DNA from: Microbacteriaceae bacterium VKM Ac-2855
GTDB lineage: Bacteria; Actinomycetota; Actinomycetes; Actinomycetales; Microbacteriaceae
Assembly: GCA_013204985.1 (NCBI GenBank)
Contig: JABMLG010000001.1
Span: forward strand, 616,574-680,573
Length of the DNA: 64,000 bases
Direction of reading: 5' to 3'
The notes beneath the pieces are model-generated. The model saw only the letters and a program-made list of their open reading frames with translations. It was not told where the DNA came from and searched no databases. Below are positions 9,649 through 23,823 of the stretch, piece after piece. The position numbers and the translations under genes are program-made. Every line of letters begins with the position of its first letter. Position 1 is the stretch's first letter.

Positions 9649-9900
9649 CTATGCTCCGGTGTCGAACTTGGTGATGAGGCCGAGGACCACGATGCACGCG
9701 ATCCAGATGAGGCCGAGGATGACCGTGATCCGGTTCAGGTTCCGCTCCGCGACGCCCGAGGCACCGAGGTTGGAGGTGACGCCGCCACCGAACATGTCGG
9801 AGAGGCCGCCACCGCGACCCTTGTGCAGCAGGATCAGCAGGGTGAGCAGGAGGCTCGTCAACCCCAGGAGGACCTGGAGTACGACCTGGAGGATTTCCAC
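9649..9900 (-). CDS. secG: Preprotein translocase subunit SecG
   Basis: Small membrane component of the SecYEG channel. 83 residues with two predicted helices: LGLTSLLLTLLILLH near the N-terminus and ITVILGLIWIACIVVLGL at the C-terminus. The cytosolic loop between them has the characteristic GRGGGLSDMFGG. I chose GTG 9900-9898 because the hydrophobic region starts right after it and an AAAGG site precedes it; the frame stays open further upstream with no SecG-like sequence. It sits between the tpiA terminator and rbpA. Confidence 0.93.
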   Translation of the reverse strand: MEILQVVLQVLLGLTSLLLTLLILLHKGRGGGLSDMFGGGVTSNLGASGVAERNLNRITVILGLIWIACIVVLGLITKFDTGA

Positions 9901-10038
9901 GCGTAACCTTTCAGCGACCCGCAGGTCTCTCGAAATCTGTCGGATGCGCGCGCGAACGCCCGCAAACCCTCGACGAGTATATCTTGACCCCGACACATCC
10001 GCGGGCCGCCGCGCCTCGCGGGATCCTGGTCGACGTGC

Positions 10039-10074
10039 AGAAGGGCCCGGCTGCATCGCAGCCGGACCCTTCTT
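10039..10074 (-). terminator. Terminator after tpiA
   Basis: A 16-bp stem with one mismatch (10039-10054 / 10058-10073) and a 3-base loop lies about 60 bases past the tpiA stop. It separates the gap-pgk-tpiA operon from secG-rbpA. Confidence 0.8.
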
Positions 10075-10133
10075 GTCTCACCGGCCCGCTTCGCAGGAGC
10101 GCGACGGGCAACGACGAGTGATACAGGCGGGAC

Positions 10134-10922
10134 TCAGACGCCCACGTGCTTCTGGAAACGAGCGATCGCGGAGAACTCATCGAGCTGCAGGCTCGCACCC
10201 CCGACGAGAGCACCATCGACGTTCGGCTCACGCATGAAGCCGGCGATATTGCTCGACTTGACGGAACCACCGTAGAGGATGCGGGTCTTCGACGCCGTCT
10301 CCTCGCCGAGAGATTCCACCAGCAGCGCACGCAGCGCAGCACAGACCTGCTCCGCCTGCTCCGGAGTCGCCGCCTGACCGGAGCCGATGGCCCACACCGG
10401 CTCGTAGGCGACGACGATGTCGGCGCCGGCTTCGACCGAGCCGAGCGCGATCTTCAGTTGCGCGACGGGCACGGCACTCGGACCGAACTCCTCGAGATCG
10501 TCCGAGGTCTCGCCGACGCAGATCACCGGGACGACACCGTGCTTGATCGCCGCTGCCGTCTTCGCGGCGACGTCCTCATCGGTCTCGTTGTGCAGCGTGC
10601 GACGCTCCGAGTGACCGATGATGACGTAGTCGCAGTCGAGCTGCGACAGGAACGCCCCCGAGATCTCACCGGTGTAGGCACCGCTGTCGAATTTCGAGAT
10701 GTCCTGCGCGCCGTACTTGAGCGAGTACTTGTCCGCATCCACGAGGATCTGAACCGGGCGCAGGTCGGTGAACGGCGGGAACACGGCGACCTCGACGGCG
10801 TCGAAGTCGTGGTTGGCGTCCTTCAGCGCCCACTCGAGCTTCTGCACGAAGGCGATCGCCTGGAGGTGGTCCAGGTTCATCTTCCAGTTACCCGCGATGA
10901 ACGGGGTTCGTGTCGTTACCAT
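10134..10922 (-). CDS. tpiA: Triosephosphate isomerase
   Basis: Interconverts dihydroxyacetone phosphate and glyceraldehyde-3-phosphate. The 262-residue TIM barrel shows the substrate-binding GNWKMN (11-16), the electrophilic histidine in IIGHSERR, and the catalytic glutamate in [12 protein letters not shown], followed by the phosphate-binding ILYGGSV. ATG 10922 overlaps the pgk stop by 7 bases, so the two are translationally coupled. Its product position matters for the dihydroxyacetone kinase operon at the end of the window, which also supplies DHAP. Confidence 0.97.
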   Translation of the reverse strand: MVTTRTPFIAGNWKMNLDHLQAIAFVQKLEWALKDANHDFDAVEVAVFPPFTDLRPVQILVDADKYSLKYGAQDISKFDSGAYTGEISGAFLSQLDCDYVIIGHSERRTLHNETDEDVAAKTAAAIKHGVVPVICVGETSDDLEEFGPSAVPVAQLKIALGSVEAGADIVVAYEPVWAIGSGQAATPEQAEQVCAALRALLVESLGEETASKTRILYGGSVKSSNIAGFMREPNVDGALVGGASLQLDEFSAIARFQKHVGV

Positions 10923-12127
10923 CCGAGGACCTCCAGTCCGGGGAGACGCTTGCCCTCGAGGAACTCGAGGCTCGCGCCGCCGCCCGTAGAAATGTGACCG
11001 AACTGGTCATCGTCGAAGCCGAGGGCGCGGACGGCCGCGGCCGAGTCCCCGCCGCCCACGACGCTGAGTCCGTCGACCTCCGTGAGCGCCTGAGCGACGG
11101 CCTTCGTGCCGGCCGCGAACGGCTCGAGTTCGAAGACGCCCATCGGTCCGTTCCAGAACACGGTCTTCGATGCGGCGACGATCCCGGCGAAACGTTCCGC
11201 CGTCTCCGGGCCGATGTCGAGACCGAGACCGGATGCGCCGAACGGGGTGCTCTCGATCGCGTCCGCAGTCGTGGTCTGGTACTCGGCATCGGCACCGAAC
11301 TTCGATGCGACGACGACGTCGGTGGGCAGGACGATCTCGACGCCCAGCTCCTTCGCCTTCTCGAGGTAGCCGAGGACGACGGGGATCTGATCCGCCTCGA
11401 GGAGGCTCGCGCCCACCTCGTGGCCCTGCGCCTTCAAGAAGGTGAAGAGCATCCCGCCACCGATGAGCAGGGAATCGACGCGCGGCAGGAGATGGTCGAT
11501 GACGCCGAGCTTGTCGGACACCTTCGAACCGCCGAGGACCACGGCGTACGGTCGCTCGGGCTTCTCGGTGAGCTTGTCGAGCACCTCGAGCTCGGTCGCG
11601 ATGAGGGTACCCGCCGCGCTTGGCAGCAGTTTCGCGAGCTCGTAGACGCTCGCTTGCTTGCGGTGCACGACACCGAATCCGTCGGAGACGAATGCGTCGC
11701 CGAAAGCGGCGAGCTTCGCCGCGAAGGCCTCGCGCTCCGCCGCATCCTTGCTGGTCTCGCCCGCGTTGAACCGCAGGTTCTCCAGCACCACCACGTCGCC
11801 GTCGCTGAGCCCGCGGACGGCCTCTTCGGCGGAGGCGCCGACGGTGTCGGACGCGAACGCCACCGGCTTCCCGAGCAGTTCCGAGAGCCGCTGCGCGACC
11901 GGTTCGAGACTGTAGGCGGGGTTGGGCTCGCCGTCCGGGCGCCCGAGGTGGCTGATGACCACGACACGGGCGCCCGCGTTGACGAGTTCGTTGAGGGTGG
12001 GCAGCGACGCGCGCACGCGACCATCGTCCGTGATCCGACCGTCCTTGAGGGGAACGTTCAGATCACAGCGGACGACGACCGCTTTGCCGGCGAGTGAGCC
12101 CAGTGATTCCAGAGTGCGAAGCGTCAC
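10916..12127 (-). CDS. pgk: Phosphoglycerate kinase
   Basis: Reversible transfer of phosphate from 1,3-bisphosphoglycerate to ADP. 403 residues, normal length. Family blocks: [13 protein letters not shown] near the N-terminus, [33 protein letters not shown], and the C-terminal nucleotide-binding part with [11 protein letters not shown] and GGGDSAAAV, ending with [16 protein letters not shown]. The start is GTG 12127 preceded by GGGGGAG. It lies 13 bases after gap and overlaps tpiA. Confidence 0.97.
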   Translation of the reverse strand: MTLRTLESLGSLAGKAVVVRCDLNVPLKDGRITDDGRVRASLPTLNELVNAGARVVVISHLGRPDGEPNPAYSLEPVAQRLSELLGKPVAFASDTVGASAEEAVRGLSDGDVVVLENLRFNAGETSKDAAEREAFAAKLAAFGDAFVSDGFGVVHRKQASVYELAKLLPSAAGTLIATELEVLDKLTEKPERPYAVVLGGSKVSDKLGVIDHLLPRVDSLLIGGGMLFTFLKAQGHEVGASLLEADQIPVVLGYLEKAKELGVEIVLPTDVVVASKFGADAEYQTTTADAIESTPFGASGLGLDIGPETAERFAGIVAASKTVFWNGPMGVFELEPFAAGTKAVAQALTEVDGLSVVGGGDSAAAVRALGFDDDQFGHISTGGGASLEFLEGKRLPGLEVLGW

Positions 12128-12140
12128 TGCCGCTCCCCCG

Positions 12141-13250
<1,110 letters not shown>

Positions 13251-13877
13251 TTACGACAGTAGCAGCAGGCCCGAGGTCTTCTCGCGGGCCTTCTCGAAGC
13301 GCGCGGAGACGTCGGCCCAGTTGGTGATGTTCCAGAAGGCCTTCACGTAGTCGGCCTTGACGTTGACGTAGTCGAGGTAGAAGGCGTGCTCCCACATGTC
13401 CAGCAGCAGCAGCGGAACAGTGGCCGCCGCGAGGTTGCCCTGGTGGTCGTAGAGCTGCTCGATGATGAGCTTCTCGCCCAGCGAATCCCACGCGAGGATC
13501 GACCAGCCGGAGCCCTGGATGCCCAGAGCGGAGGCGGTGAAGTGCGCGCGGAACTTGTCGAACGAACCGAAGTTGTCATCGATCGCCGCCGCCAGTTCGC
13601 CGACCGGCTTGTCGCCGCCGTCGGGCGAGAGGTTGTTCCAGAAGACGGTGTGGTTCACGTGACCGGCGAGATTGAACGCCAGGTCCTTCTGCAACTTGTT
13701 GACGTTCGCGAGGTTGTCGGAGTCGCGAGCCTCCTGCAGAGCAGCGATCGCGGTGTTCGCACCGGTCACGTACGCGGCGTGGTGCTTGTCGTGGTGCAAC
13801 TCCATGATCCGCCCACTGATGTTCGGCTCGAGGGCCGAGTAGTCATAGGGAAGTTCGGCGAGCGTGTAGTCAGCCAT
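13251..13877 (-). CDS. sodA: Superoxide dismutase, Mn type
   Basis: Cytoplasmic superoxide dismutase of 208 residues. Metal ligands align as H28 (ELHHDKHH), H76 (GHVNHTVFW), D160 and H164 ([12 protein letters not shown]). Q121 in GIQGSGW is the position that separates Mn-type (Gln here) from Fe-type enzymes, so Mn or cambialistic is favoured. ATG 13877 has AGAGGAG 8 bases upstream. It lies between whiA and gap, with its own terminator and probably its own promoter. Confidence 0.96.
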   Translation of the reverse strand: MADYTLAELPYDYSALEPNISGRIMELHHDKHHAAYVTGANTAIAALQEARDSDNLANVNKLQKDLAFNLAGHVNHTVFWNNLSPDGGDKPVGELAAAIDDNFGSFDKFRAHFTASALGIQGSGWSILAWDSLGEKLIIEQLYDHQGNLAAATVPLLLLDMWEHAFYLDYVNVKADYVKAFWNITNWADVSARFEKAREKTSGLLLLS

Positions 13878-13963
13878 TGAGTGATCTCCTCTGTTGTTCC
13901 CGATCGACCTCGGTGCCTCCCGCGGGAGTGGATCGACCGGCTCTGAGCGACTTCCCTAGTCTA

Positions 13964-13979
13964 GTGAGGCAGTCCTCAC
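13964..13979. promoter_or_regulatory. Palindrome upstream of sodA / downstream of whiA
   Basis: GTGAGG-CAGT-CCTCAC is a perfect 6+6 inverted repeat, 87-102 bases before sodA and 55-70 past the whiA stop. It could be an operator for sodA or a weak whiA terminator. It does not match the IdeR/DmdR iron-box consensus well. Confidence 0.35.
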
Positions 13980-14033
13980 CCGTACGGCGCTTATCCGACG
14001 TGCGTCCGGTGAACGCTCAGGGAACGCTTTCGA

Positions 14034-15014
14034 TCAGAGGTCGCGGAGTTCCGCGGGGAGGTTCGCGTCCGTGCCGGGGATGCCCAGATCGCTCGCACGC
14101 TTGTCCGCCATCGCGAGCAGCCGGCGGATACGGCCGGCCACGGCGTCCTTCGTCATCGGCGGATCGGCATGGTGACCGAGCTCGTCCAGGCTGGCCTCCC
14201 GATGCGCGAGGCGCAGGGTGCCGGCGTAGGCGAGGTGCTGCGGGATGTCTTCGCCGAGGATCTCCATCGCCCTTTCCACCCGTGCGCACGCGGCCACCGC
14301 TGCCTGGGCCGATCGACGCAGGTTGGCGTCGTCGAAATTCACGAGCCGGTTCGCGGTCGCCCGGACCTCGCGGCGCTGGCGCAACTCCTCCCAGCTGGCC
14401 ACGGTCGCGGTCGCACCCATGATGGTCAGCATGGCCGAGATGCTCTCCCCATCGCGGATGACGACGCGGTGCACGCCACGGACTTCGCGCGATTTCGCCT
14501 GGATACCGAGGCGCCCGGCGGCACCGACGATCGCCATCGCCGCCTCGTTACCGGGGCAGGCGATCTCCAACGCGGCCGAGCGTCCGGGGTCCGTCAGCGT
14601 CCCTTGGGCGAGGAACGCACCGCGCCAGATGGCGGCCAGTTCGTCGCGGGATCCGGTCGTCAGGCGATTGGGCAGACCGCGAACCGGGCGGCCGCGCTGG
14701 TCGAGCAGACCGGTCTGCCTGGCGAGTGTCTCACCACCCTCGACGACGCGGACCAGCCAGCTGGTTGAACGGCGGGTCCCGCCCGCCGACACGACGGTGC
14801 CTTCGCTGCGGACGCCGTAGAGCTCTGCGAGATCGCGCCGGACCCGGGTCGCGAGCGGCGCGGAATCGAGCTCGCACTCGACCGCCAGCCGGTTCGAAAT
14901 GATGTGCAAGCCACCCGAGAAGCGGAGGATCGTCGCCAGTTCGGCGGCGCGAACGGTGTTCTTCCGCGAAACGATCGCGATCAGTTCGCCCTTGACGTCG
15001 GCGGTGAGGGCCAC
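14034..15014 (-). CDS. whiA: DNA-binding protein WhiA
   Basis: Sporulation/division regulator conserved even in non-sporulating Gram-positives. In Streptomyces it acts with WhiB; elsewhere it affects division and chromosome segregation. The 326-residue protein has the N-terminal LAGLIDADG-like fold ([19 protein letters not shown], the [17 protein letters not shown] block) and a C-terminal helix-turn-helix ([31 protein letters not shown]). The LAGLIDADG catalytic acids are not obvious, as is usual for WhiA. GTG 15014 has AAGGAA upstream. It lies 42 bases after rapZ with no yvcK gene between them. Confidence 0.95.
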   Translation of the reverse strand: MALTADVKGELIAIVSRKNTVRAAELATILRFSGGLHIISNRLAVECELDSAPLATRVRRDLAELYGVRSEGTVVSAGGTRRSTSWLVRVVEGGETLARQTGLLDQRGRPVRGLPNRLTTGSRDELAAIWRGAFLAQGTLTDPGRSAALEIACPGNEAAMAIVGAAGRLGIQAKSREVRGVHRVVIRDGESISAMLTIMGATATVASWEELRQRREVRATANRLVNFDDANLRRSAQAAVAACARVERAMEILGEDIPQHLAYAGTLRLAHREASLDELGHHADPPMTKDAVAGRIRRLLAMADKRASDLGIPGTDANLPAELRDL

Positions 15015-15056
15015 GGAGATTTCCTTACTCAGTTGTTGCGCTGTGACGCGCGGGAT

Positions 15057-15932
15057 TCATTCTCGGCCCAGGTCGCGGTGCTTGACGCTCACGGCCACAC
15101 CGGGCAGACCGCCGAGCTGTTCGGCCAGACGCCCGGCCATCGCCACGGAACGATGCTTGCCTCCGGTACAGCCGACGGCGATCGTGGCGTGCCGCTTGTT
15201 CTCACGCTGGTAACCCTCGACGACGGGTCGGAGCGCAGTCGAGTACGCGTCGATGAACTCCTCGGCCCCGTTCTGGGCCAGCACGTATTCTTTCACCTCT
15301 TCGTCGAGGCCGGTGTGCGCTCGTAGCTCGGGGATCCAGTACGGGTTCGGCAGGAAGCGCGCATCCGCCACGAGATCGGCGTCCGCGGGCAGGCCGTATT
15401 TGAAGCCGAAGCTCATCACGGTGATCTGCAATCCGGCGCGACCGATCTCGGCGAATCGCTCCGTGATCGATGTCGCGAGCTGATGGATGTTCAGATCGGA
15501 GGTATCGATCACGATGTCCGCGGACTCGCGCAGCTGGGCCAGTCGCGCCCGCTCCGCGGAGATTCCGTCGAGCAGGGTCCCCCGACCCTGAAGCGGATGC
15601 GGTCGGCGAACCTGCTCGAACCGCCGAACGAGCGCCGCGTCCGTCGCCTCGAGGAAGACGACGCGCAGGTCGACGCCTTGACGCATCTCGCGCACGATGT
15701 CGCCCAGATCCGCGAAGAAATCGCGCCCGCGGATGTCGACGACGGCGGCGATCCGCGGAAGCGTCGTGCCGGCACGCTGCGCGAGGTCGACGAGCGGGCG
15801 GAGCATCTGCGGCGGCAGGTTGTCGACGACGTACCAACCCAGATCTTCGAGCGCGTTGGCGACTGTGGAGCGCCCCGCTCCGGACATCCCCGTCACGATG
15901 AGGACGTCCTGCTGCTCGGTCTCTGTCGTCAT
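15057..15932 (-). CDS. rapZ: RNase adapter / nucleotide-binding protein RapZ (YvcJ family)
   Basis: P-loop protein of the RapZ/YvcJ family. In E. coli RapZ directs RNase E to the small RNA GlmZ; the role in Actinobacteria is not settled. The 291 residues contain a Walker A in which arginine replaces the usual lysine (GMSGAGRST), common in actinobacterial members, the YVVDNLPPQ block, FLEATD, and the C-terminal domain with [16 protein letters not shown] and [13 protein letters not shown] 15932 is supported by AAGGA upstream; the longer open frame lacks homology. Between uvrC and whiA. Confidence 0.93.
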   Translation of the reverse strand: MTTETEQQDVLIVTGMSGAGRSTVANALEDLGWYVVDNLPPQMLRPLVDLAQRAGTTLPRIAAVVDIRGRDFFADLGDIVREMRQGVDLRVVFLEATDAALVRRFEQVRRPHPLQGRGTLLDGISAERARLAQLRESADIVIDTSDLNIHQLATSITERFAEIGRAGLQITVMSFGFKYGLPADADLVADARFLPNPYWIPELRAHTGLDEEVKEYVLAQNGAEEFIDAYSTALRPVVEGYQRENKRHATIAVGCTGGKHRSVAMAGRLAEQLGGLPGVAVSVKHRDLGRE

Positions 15933-16044
15933 GAGGAGCTGTTCCTTCTTACATCGAGAGGGTCGTCTGTTCGTCGAGGTGAGCGTCCAGCCTATCGGCG
16001 GTGCTCGCCCGGCGAGAGCCGTGCCCGTGAACTCACGACGACGT

Positions 16045-17928
16045 TCAGCCCTGCAGGTGCGTGTGGATCGCACTCGCGAGGTTCGGGCCGATGCCCTTGA
16101 CCTCGGTGATCTCCTCGAGCGTCGCAGCCCGCAGTCGGGTCACGGAGCCGAAATGCTTCAGTAGGTCCTTCACCCGGTTCGGGCCGAGGCCGGGGATCTC
16201 GCCGAGCTGCGAGCCCAGATCGCGCTTGCGCCGCTGCCGCTGGTGCGTGATCGCGAAGCGGTGCGCCTCGTCACGGATGCGCTGGAAGAGGAAGAGAGCG
16301 TCGCTGTTGCGCGGCAGGATCACGGGGAAATCCGAGTCGGGCAGCCAGATCTCCTCCAACCGTTTGGCGATCCCGCAGAGAGTGATCCCGGTCACCCCCG
16401 ATTCGACGAGCGCGCGTTGCGCGGCTGAGACCTGCGGCTGACCGCCGTCCACGATGAGGAGGTTCGGCGGGTACGCGAACTTCTTCCGTTTCGCCTGCAC
16501 GATGTCGCCGGCGCTCGCGCTCGGGTCCGGGACCGGTTCCGCTTCGGGATCCTTCAAATAGGCGAGACGCCGGGTGAGTACCTGGTAGAGGGAATCGGTG
16601 TCGTCGGTGGACTCCGCGATCGTGAAACGCCGGTACTGGTCCTTGCGGACCAGGCCGTCCTCGAACACGACCATCGACGCCACGATGTTGGTTCCGCTGA
16701 GATGCGAGACGTCGTAGCATTCCATCCGAAGCGGCGCTTCGGCCATGCCGAGCGCGTCCCGGATGTCCTCCAGGGCCTGCGTGCGGGCGGTGAAGTCGGC
16801 CGATCGCCGAGTCTTGTAGAGCATCAGCGCCTGTTTGGCGTTCTGCGTCGCCGTCTCGAGAAGCGCAGCCTTGTCGCCACGCTGCGCCGCCCGAAGAGCC
16901 ACCTTCGACCCCCGGATCTCGCCGAGCCATGTCTCCAACGCCTCGGTGTCATCGGGCAACTCGGGTACGACGATCTCTCGCGGCGGGATGTCCCCACCCT
17001 CGTACGCCGCCTGCAGCGCCATGTCGACGAGCTCGGGGGTCGACATGTCGAGCTCCTTGTCGACGACCCAGCCGCGCTCACCACGGATGCGACCTCCGCG
17101 GACCCGGAACTGCTGCACCGCGGCCGCCAGCTCATCGTGCACGATCGCGTAGAGGTCGACGTCGACGTTGTCCTTCAGCACGACGGCGCTCTTGGCGAGG
17201 ACGGCGTCGAGTGCCGCCGCCTGGTCGCGGAGCTTCGCAGCCTGCTCGTAGTCGAAGTCGGCTGCCGCGATGCGCATCGCCTTCTCGATCTCGCCGATCA
17301 TCCGCCGGTCGTAGCTGCCCATGAAGGCGACGAAGCGGTCGACCATCCGCCGATGATCCTCGAACGAGATCTTCTGCGAGCACGGGCCGCCGCATCGGCC
17401 GATCTGACTGGCGAAGCAAGGCTTGCCGCTCTGCATGGCGCGCTTGTAGTTCGCGTCGTTGCAGGTGCGGATCGGAATCGCCTTGACCATCAGATCGATG
17501 GACTCGTGGATGGCCCAGATCTTCGGATACGGACCGAAATACCGCGCGCCGCGGATTCGCGTGTTGCGCGTCACCATCACCCGAGGCGCCTCATCGCCGA
17601 GCGTCACCGCCATGTACGGATACGACTTGTCGTCGCGGAACTTGACGTTGAACGGTGGATCGAATTCGTTGATCCAGGTGAATTCGAGCTGCAGCGCCTC
17701 GACGTCGGTCGAGACGACGGTCCATTCGACGCTCGACGCACTGGTGACCATCCGCCGTGTGCGTTCGTGCAGGCTCGGCAGCGGCTGGAAGTAGTTGCTC
17801 AGCCGCTGCCGCAGGTTCTTCGCCTTGCCCACGTAGAGCACACGTCGGTGCTCGTCGCGGAACCGGTAGACCCCCGGCGAGGTCGGGATCTCCCCCGCCT
17901 TCGGCCGGTAGTCGACGGTGTTGCTCAC
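16045..17928 (-). CDS. uvrC: Excinuclease ABC subunit C
   Basis: Dual-incision nuclease of nucleotide excision repair. The 627-residue protein has the N-terminal GIY-YIG domain (SPGVYRF ... [13 protein letters not shown], residues ~17-60), the cysteine-containing [23 protein letters not shown] region, a UVR interaction segment ([19 protein letters not shown]), the RNase H-like nuclease domain with [12 protein letters not shown] and [12 protein letters not shown], and C-terminal tandem helix-hairpin-helix ([31 protein letters not shown]). GTG 17928 lies two bases after the uvrA stop, so uvrA and uvrC are coupled. Confidence 0.97.
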   Translation of the reverse strand: MSNTVDYRPKAGEIPTSPGVYRFRDEHRRVLYVGKAKNLRQRLSNYFQPLPSLHERTRRMVTSASSVEWTVVSTDVEALQLEFTWINEFDPPFNVKFRDDKSYPYMAVTLGDEAPRVMVTRNTRIRGARYFGPYPKIWAIHESIDLMVKAIPIRTCNDANYKRAMQSGKPCFASQIGRCGGPCSQKISFEDHRRMVDRFVAFMGSYDRRMIGEIEKAMRIAAADFDYEQAAKLRDQAAALDAVLAKSAVVLKDNVDVDLYAIVHDELAAAVQQFRVRGGRIRGERGWVVDKELDMSTPELVDMALQAAYEGGDIPPREIVVPELPDDTEALETWLGEIRGSKVALRAAQRGDKAALLETATQNAKQALMLYKTRRSADFTARTQALEDIRDALGMAEAPLRMECYDVSHLSGTNIVASMVVFEDGLVRKDQYRRFTIAESTDDTDSLYQVLTRRLAYLKDPEAEPVPDPSASAGDIVQAKRKKFAYPPNLLIVDGGQPQVSAAQRALVESGVTGITLCGIAKRLEEIWLPDSDFPVILPRNSDALFLFQRIRDEAHRFAITHQRQRRKRDLGSQLGEIPGLGPNRVKDLLKHFGSVTRLRAATLEEITEVKGIGPNLASAIHTHLQG

Positions 17929-17930
17929 GG

Positions 17931-20900
17931 TCAGCGGGCCGCAGCGACCACCGGAGCGGCCGAGCGGGGCTTGGACGCGATCTTCGGGTGGGGGTGCGCA
18001 GCGTGCCGCTGGGCATCCTCGGCGAAGATCTCGGCGAGGAACGCGCCGGTGTAGCTGTCGGGGTTCTTCGCGAGCGTCTCGGGGGTACCGATGCCGACGA
18101 CCTGGCCACCGCCTGCGCCGCCTTCGGGCCCCATGTCGATCAACCAGTCGGCGGACTTGATGACGTCGAGATTGTGCTCGATCGTGATCACGGTGTTGCC
18201 CTTGTCGACGAGTCCGTTCAGTACCAGCAGCAGCTTGCGGACGTCTTCGAAGTGCAGACCTGTCGTCGGCTCATCGAGGACGTAGATGCTGCGGCCGTTG
18301 GAGCGGCGCTGCAGTTCGGTCGCGAGCTTGACGCGCTGGGCCTCGCCACCGGAGAGCGTGGTCGCGCTCTGGCCGAGCCGCACATAGCCGAGGCCGACCT
18401 CGACGAGCGTGCGCAGGAAGCGATGGATCGCTGTGATCGGCTCGAAGAAGTCGGCCGCCTCCGCGATCGGCATGTCGAGCACCTCGGCGATGTTCTTGCC
18501 TTTGTAGTGCACCGACAGGGTGTCTCGGTTGTACCGCGCTCCCCCGCACACCTCGCATGCCACGTAGACGTCCGGGAGGAAGTTCATCTCGATCTTGATG
18601 GTGCCGTCACCCGAGCAGGCCTCGCAACGACCGCCCTTGACGTTGAAGCTGAAGCGTCCGGGGAGGTAGCCGCGAGCCTTGGCCTCCGTGGTCTCGGCGA
18701 AGAGGTTGCGGATGCGGTCGAACACGCCCGTGTAGGTGGCCGGATTCGATCGCGGGGTGCGGCCGATCGGGTTCTGATCGACGTGCACCACCTTGTCGAG
18801 ATTGTCGAGGCCGGTGACACGGAGGTGCTTGCCCGGCACCTTGCGGGCGCCGTTGAGCTGGTTGGCCAGCACCCGGTACAAGATGTCGTTGACCAGCGTC
18901 GACTTGCCGGAGCCGGATACCCCGGTGACGGCGACCATCGTGCCGAGCGGGAAGTCGACGCTCACGCCGCGCAGATTGTTGGCCTGAGCGCCGTGCACGC
19001 CGATCATCCGCTTCTTGTCGACCTTGCGGCGTTTCTTCGGGGTCTCGATCGCCTTGCGGCCCGAGACGTAGTCACCCGTGAGGGAGTGCGTGTTCGCCAG
19101 CAGTTCGTCGTACGAACCGGAGTGCACCACCCGGCCGCCGTTGACCCCGGCTCCTGGTCCGATGTCGACGATCCAGTCCGCCGTGCGGATCGTGTCCTCG
19201 TCGTGCTCGACGACGATGAGTGTGTTGCCAAGATCGCGCAGCTTGACGAGGGTGTCGATGAGTCGACGATTGTCACGCTGGTGCAGGCCGATGCTCGGCT
19301 CGTCGAGCACGTAGAGCACACCGGTGAGGCCCGAGCCGATCTGGGTCGCGAGGCGGATGCGCTGAGCCTCTCCTCCGGAGAGCGAACCCGCAGCACGGGA
19401 GAGGTTCAAGTAGCTCAGGCCGACCTCGATGAGGAAGTCGAGTCGTGCCTTGATCTCGCGGAGCACCTGAGCGGCGATCATCGCCTCGCGGTCGGTGAGC
19501 TGCAGCTGGTTCATGAATGCGTGCGCGTCGGCGAGCGAGAGTTCCGCGACATCGGCGATGCTCGCCTCGTGCACGAGCACGGCGAGCACCTCGGGCTTGA
19601 GCCTCTTGCCCTGGCAGACGGGGCATGCCACCTCGCGCAGGTACTCCGCCCAGCGGGCCCGCTGCACATCGGTCTCGGCCTGAACGTACTGGCGCTCGAT
19701 GTACGGCACCACACCCTCGAAGCCCGAGGTGTAACTCATCTCACGGCCGTAGCGGTTCTTCCACTTGACCTTCACCTCGAAGTTGTCGCCGCGCATCACG
19801 GCGGCCTGCACCTCGGAGCTGAGCCGCTTCCACGGAGTGCTCAGCGAGAATCCCAGATCGCGCGAGAGGCCCTCGAGCAGCTTCTCGTAGTACTGGAACA
19901 GGCCCTTGCCCTGGGTCGTCCACGGGATGATGACTCCGTCGGCGATGCTCAACTCGGGATCGCCGAGCAGCAGATCCTCGTCGACCGACATCCGGGTACC
20001 GAGGCCCGAGCACTCCGGGCACGCGCCGAAGGGCGCATTGAAGGAGAACGTACGCGGTTCGATCTCGGTCAAGGCGATCGGGTGCTGGTTGGGGCAGGAG
20101 AGCTTCTCGGAGAAGGTGGTCCAGGCCTCGTCGCCCTCGAGGTCGACGAAGTTGATCTGAACGAGACCGTCGGTGAGCCGGAGCGCGGTCTCGAGCGAGT
20201 CGGTCAGGCGACCCAGGATCTCGGGACCGGCGACGAGACGGTCGACGACGACGGAGATGTCGTGCTTGAGCTGCTTCTTCAGTTTCGGCGCATCACTCAA
20301 CTGCACCATCGCGCCGTCGACCATCGCGCGCGAGTAGCCACCCGAGGTGAGCTCCTTGAAGAGGTCGACGAACTCGCCCTTCTTCTGCGACACGACCGGG
20401 CTCAGAACCTGGTAACGGGTGCCCGCACCCAGTTCCATCAGCTGGTCGGCGATCTGTTGAACGGTCTGCGCCTCGATCTTCTCGCCGCAGATCGGGCAGT
20501 GCGGCACGCCGATCCGCGCCCAGAGCAGGCGCATGTAGTCGAAGATCTCCGTGATGGTGCCGACGGTCGACCGCGGGTTGCGGTTGGTCGATTTCTGGTC
20601 GATCGAGACGGCCGGGCTCAAACCCTCGATGAAGTCGACGTCGGGACGATCGACCTGACCGAGGAACTGGCGGGCGTAGGCCGACAGCGACTCCACATAG
20701 CGGCGCTGACCTTCGGCGAAGATGGTGTCGAACGCCAACGACGACTTGCCCGAGCCGGAGAGTCCCGTGAACACCACGAGCGAGTCGCGCGGGATCTCGA
20801 GGTCGACGTCGCGCAGGTTGTGCACGCGCGCGCCGCTGACGACGAGTTTCGAGACGGAATCGTCGAGCGGGGTGATGCTGGCGCCCTCCATGTGGTCGTG

Positions 20901-20942
20901 GTGCGGAGTCACGGTATCCGTAGGTACGTTCGATGTTGGCAC
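17931..20942 (-). CDS. uvrA: Excinuclease ABC subunit A
   Basis: Damage-recognition ATPase of nucleotide excision repair. About 1000 residues with two ABC modules: Walker [10 protein letters not shown] (N-terminal) and GVSGSGKST (C-terminal), signatures LSGGEAQR twice, and zinc-finger cysteine pairs ([33 protein letters not shown]). The start is uncertain: GTG 20942, GTG 20912 and ATG 20891 are all in frame with no strong ribosome site, and homology begins at about [13 protein letters not shown]. The longest is given. It lies 52 bases after uvrB. I saw no LexA-type box upstream. Confidence 0.95.
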   Translation of the reverse strand: MPTSNVPTDTVTPHHDHMEGASITPLDDSVSKLVVSGARVHNLRDVDLEIPRDSLVVFTGLSGSGKSSLAFDTIFAEGQRRYVESLSAYARQFLGQVDRPDVDFIEGLSPAVSIDQKSTNRNPRSTVGTITEIFDYMRLLWARIGVPHCPICGEKIEAQTVQQIADQLMELGAGTRYQVLSPVVSQKKGEFVDLFKELTSGGYSRAMVDGAMVQLSDAPKLKKQLKHDISVVVDRLVAGPEILGRLTDSLETALRLTDGLVQINFVDLEGDEAWTTFSEKLSCPNQHPIALTEIEPRTFSFNAPFGACPECSGLGTRMSVDEDLLLGDPELSIADGVIIPWTTQGKGLFQYYEKLLEGLSRDLGFSLSTPWKRLSSEVQAAVMRGDNFEVKVKWKNRYGREMSYTSGFEGVVPYIERQYVQAETDVQRARWAEYLREVACPVCQGKRLKPEVLAVLVHEASIADVAELSLADAHAFMNQLQLTDREAMIAAQVLREIKARLDFLIEVGLSYLNLSRAAGSLSGGEAQRIRLATQIGSGLTGVLYVLDEPSIGLHQRDNRRLIDTLVKLRDLGNTLIVVEHDEDTIRTADWIVDIGPGAGVNGGRVVHSGSYDELLANTHSLTGDYVSGRKAIETPKKRRKVDKKRMIGVHGAQANNLRGVSVDFPLGTMVAVTGVSGSGKSTLVNDILYRVLANQLNGARKVPGKHLRVTGLDNLDKVVHVDQNPIGRTPRSNPATYTGVFDRIRNLFAETTEAKARGYLPGRFSFNVKGGRCEACSGDGTIKIEMNFLPDVYVACEVCGGARYNRDTLSVHYKGKNIAEVLDMPIAEAADFFEPITAIHRFLRTLVEVGLGYVRLGQSATTLSGGEAQRVKLATELQRRSNGRSIYVLDEPTTGLHFEDVRKLLLVLNGLVDKGNTVITIEHNLDVIKSADWLIDMGPEGGAGGGQVVGIGTPETLAKNPDSYTGAFLAEIFAEDAQRHAAHPHPKIASKPRSAAPVVAAAR

Positions 20943-20994
20943 TCGGAAAGTGTACGCGTCGCCACCGACATCGATCGCCGCGTTCGCTCCTGGC

Positions 20995-23061
<2,067 letters not shown>

Positions 23062-23118
23062 GAGAACCAGGCTAGCCGCGACCTCCGACACCGAGTGTCG
23101 ATGCGCTCCGGGCGAACG

Positions 23119-23712
23119 TCAGACGAGCGTGGCCAGCCGCTTCCACAACGCATCCGTCTGCGCGAGCGTCTCATCGAGCGACCCGGAGGAGTCGATGACC
23201 GCATCCGCCATCGCGAGTCGCTCATCGTCCCCGGCCTGCGAAGCGACCCGGTTGCGCGCCTCCTGCTCCGCCATCCCTCGGAACTCGACCAGCCGACGGA
23301 TGCGGGTCTCGGCCGGTGCGTGCACCACGACGACCTCACGGAACTCCGCGGAGCCGCGGCCCTCGGCCAGCAGCGGCACGTCGTAGACGACGACAGCGTT
23401 CACCGGCGCCGCGGCGAACCGCCGCTGCGACTCGGCGACGACGGCGGGGTGCGTGATGCCGTTGAGGTCGAGCCGCGCACGCTCATCGGTGAAGACGATG
23501 GCACCGAGTGCCGGTCGGTCGAGCGACCCGTCGGCCGCGATCACGTCGGGTCCGAAGCGCTCCGCTATCGCTGCCAGGGCCGGCGTGCCGGGCTCGACGA
23601 CCTCGCGAGCGATCCTATCCGCGTCCACGATCATCGCTCCGTGTTCGGCCAGCCTGCGTGCGACGGTCGACTTCCCCGACGCTATTCCACCCGTGAGCCC
23701 GATCAAGTACAC
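23119..23712 (-). CDS. coaE: Dephospho-CoA kinase
   Basis: Last step of coenzyme A synthesis: phosphorylates the 3'-hydroxyl of dephospho-CoA. The 197-residue P-loop kinase starts with YLIGLTGGIASGKST; then come DADRIAREVVEPG and VYDVPLLAEG, both typical of CoaE. Some actinobacterial CoaE proteins carry a C-terminal GrpB-like domain; this one does not. Start GTG 23712. First gene after the rpsA terminator, leading the uvrB-uvrA-uvrC-rapZ-whiA run. Confidence 0.94.
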   Translation of the reverse strand: MYLIGLTGGIASGKSTVARRLAEHGAMIVDADRIAREVVEPGTPALAAIAERFGPDVIAADGSLDRPALGAIVFTDERARLDLNGITHPAVVAESQRRFAAAPVNAVVVYDVPLLAEGRGSAEFREVVVVHAPAETRIRRLVEFRGMAEQEARNRVASQAGDDERLAMADAVIDSSGSLDETLAQTDALWKRLATLV

Positions 23713-23756
23713 GGGGTGAGCCTACCGACTCCGCCGAGACGAGGACATCAAGAACG

Positions 23757-23794
23757 CCGCAGGGCCGGCCCGACGAATCGGACCGGCCCTGCGG
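23757..23794 (-). terminator. Terminator after rpsA
   Basis: Perfect 12-bp arms (CCGCAGGGCCGG / CCGGCCCTGCGG) with further pairing CGA/TCG in the loop lie about 30 bases past the rpsA stop and before coaE. Confidence 0.8.
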
Positions 23795-23823
23795 ATGCAC
23801 GCTCCCGGAGGAGCGGATGCGAC

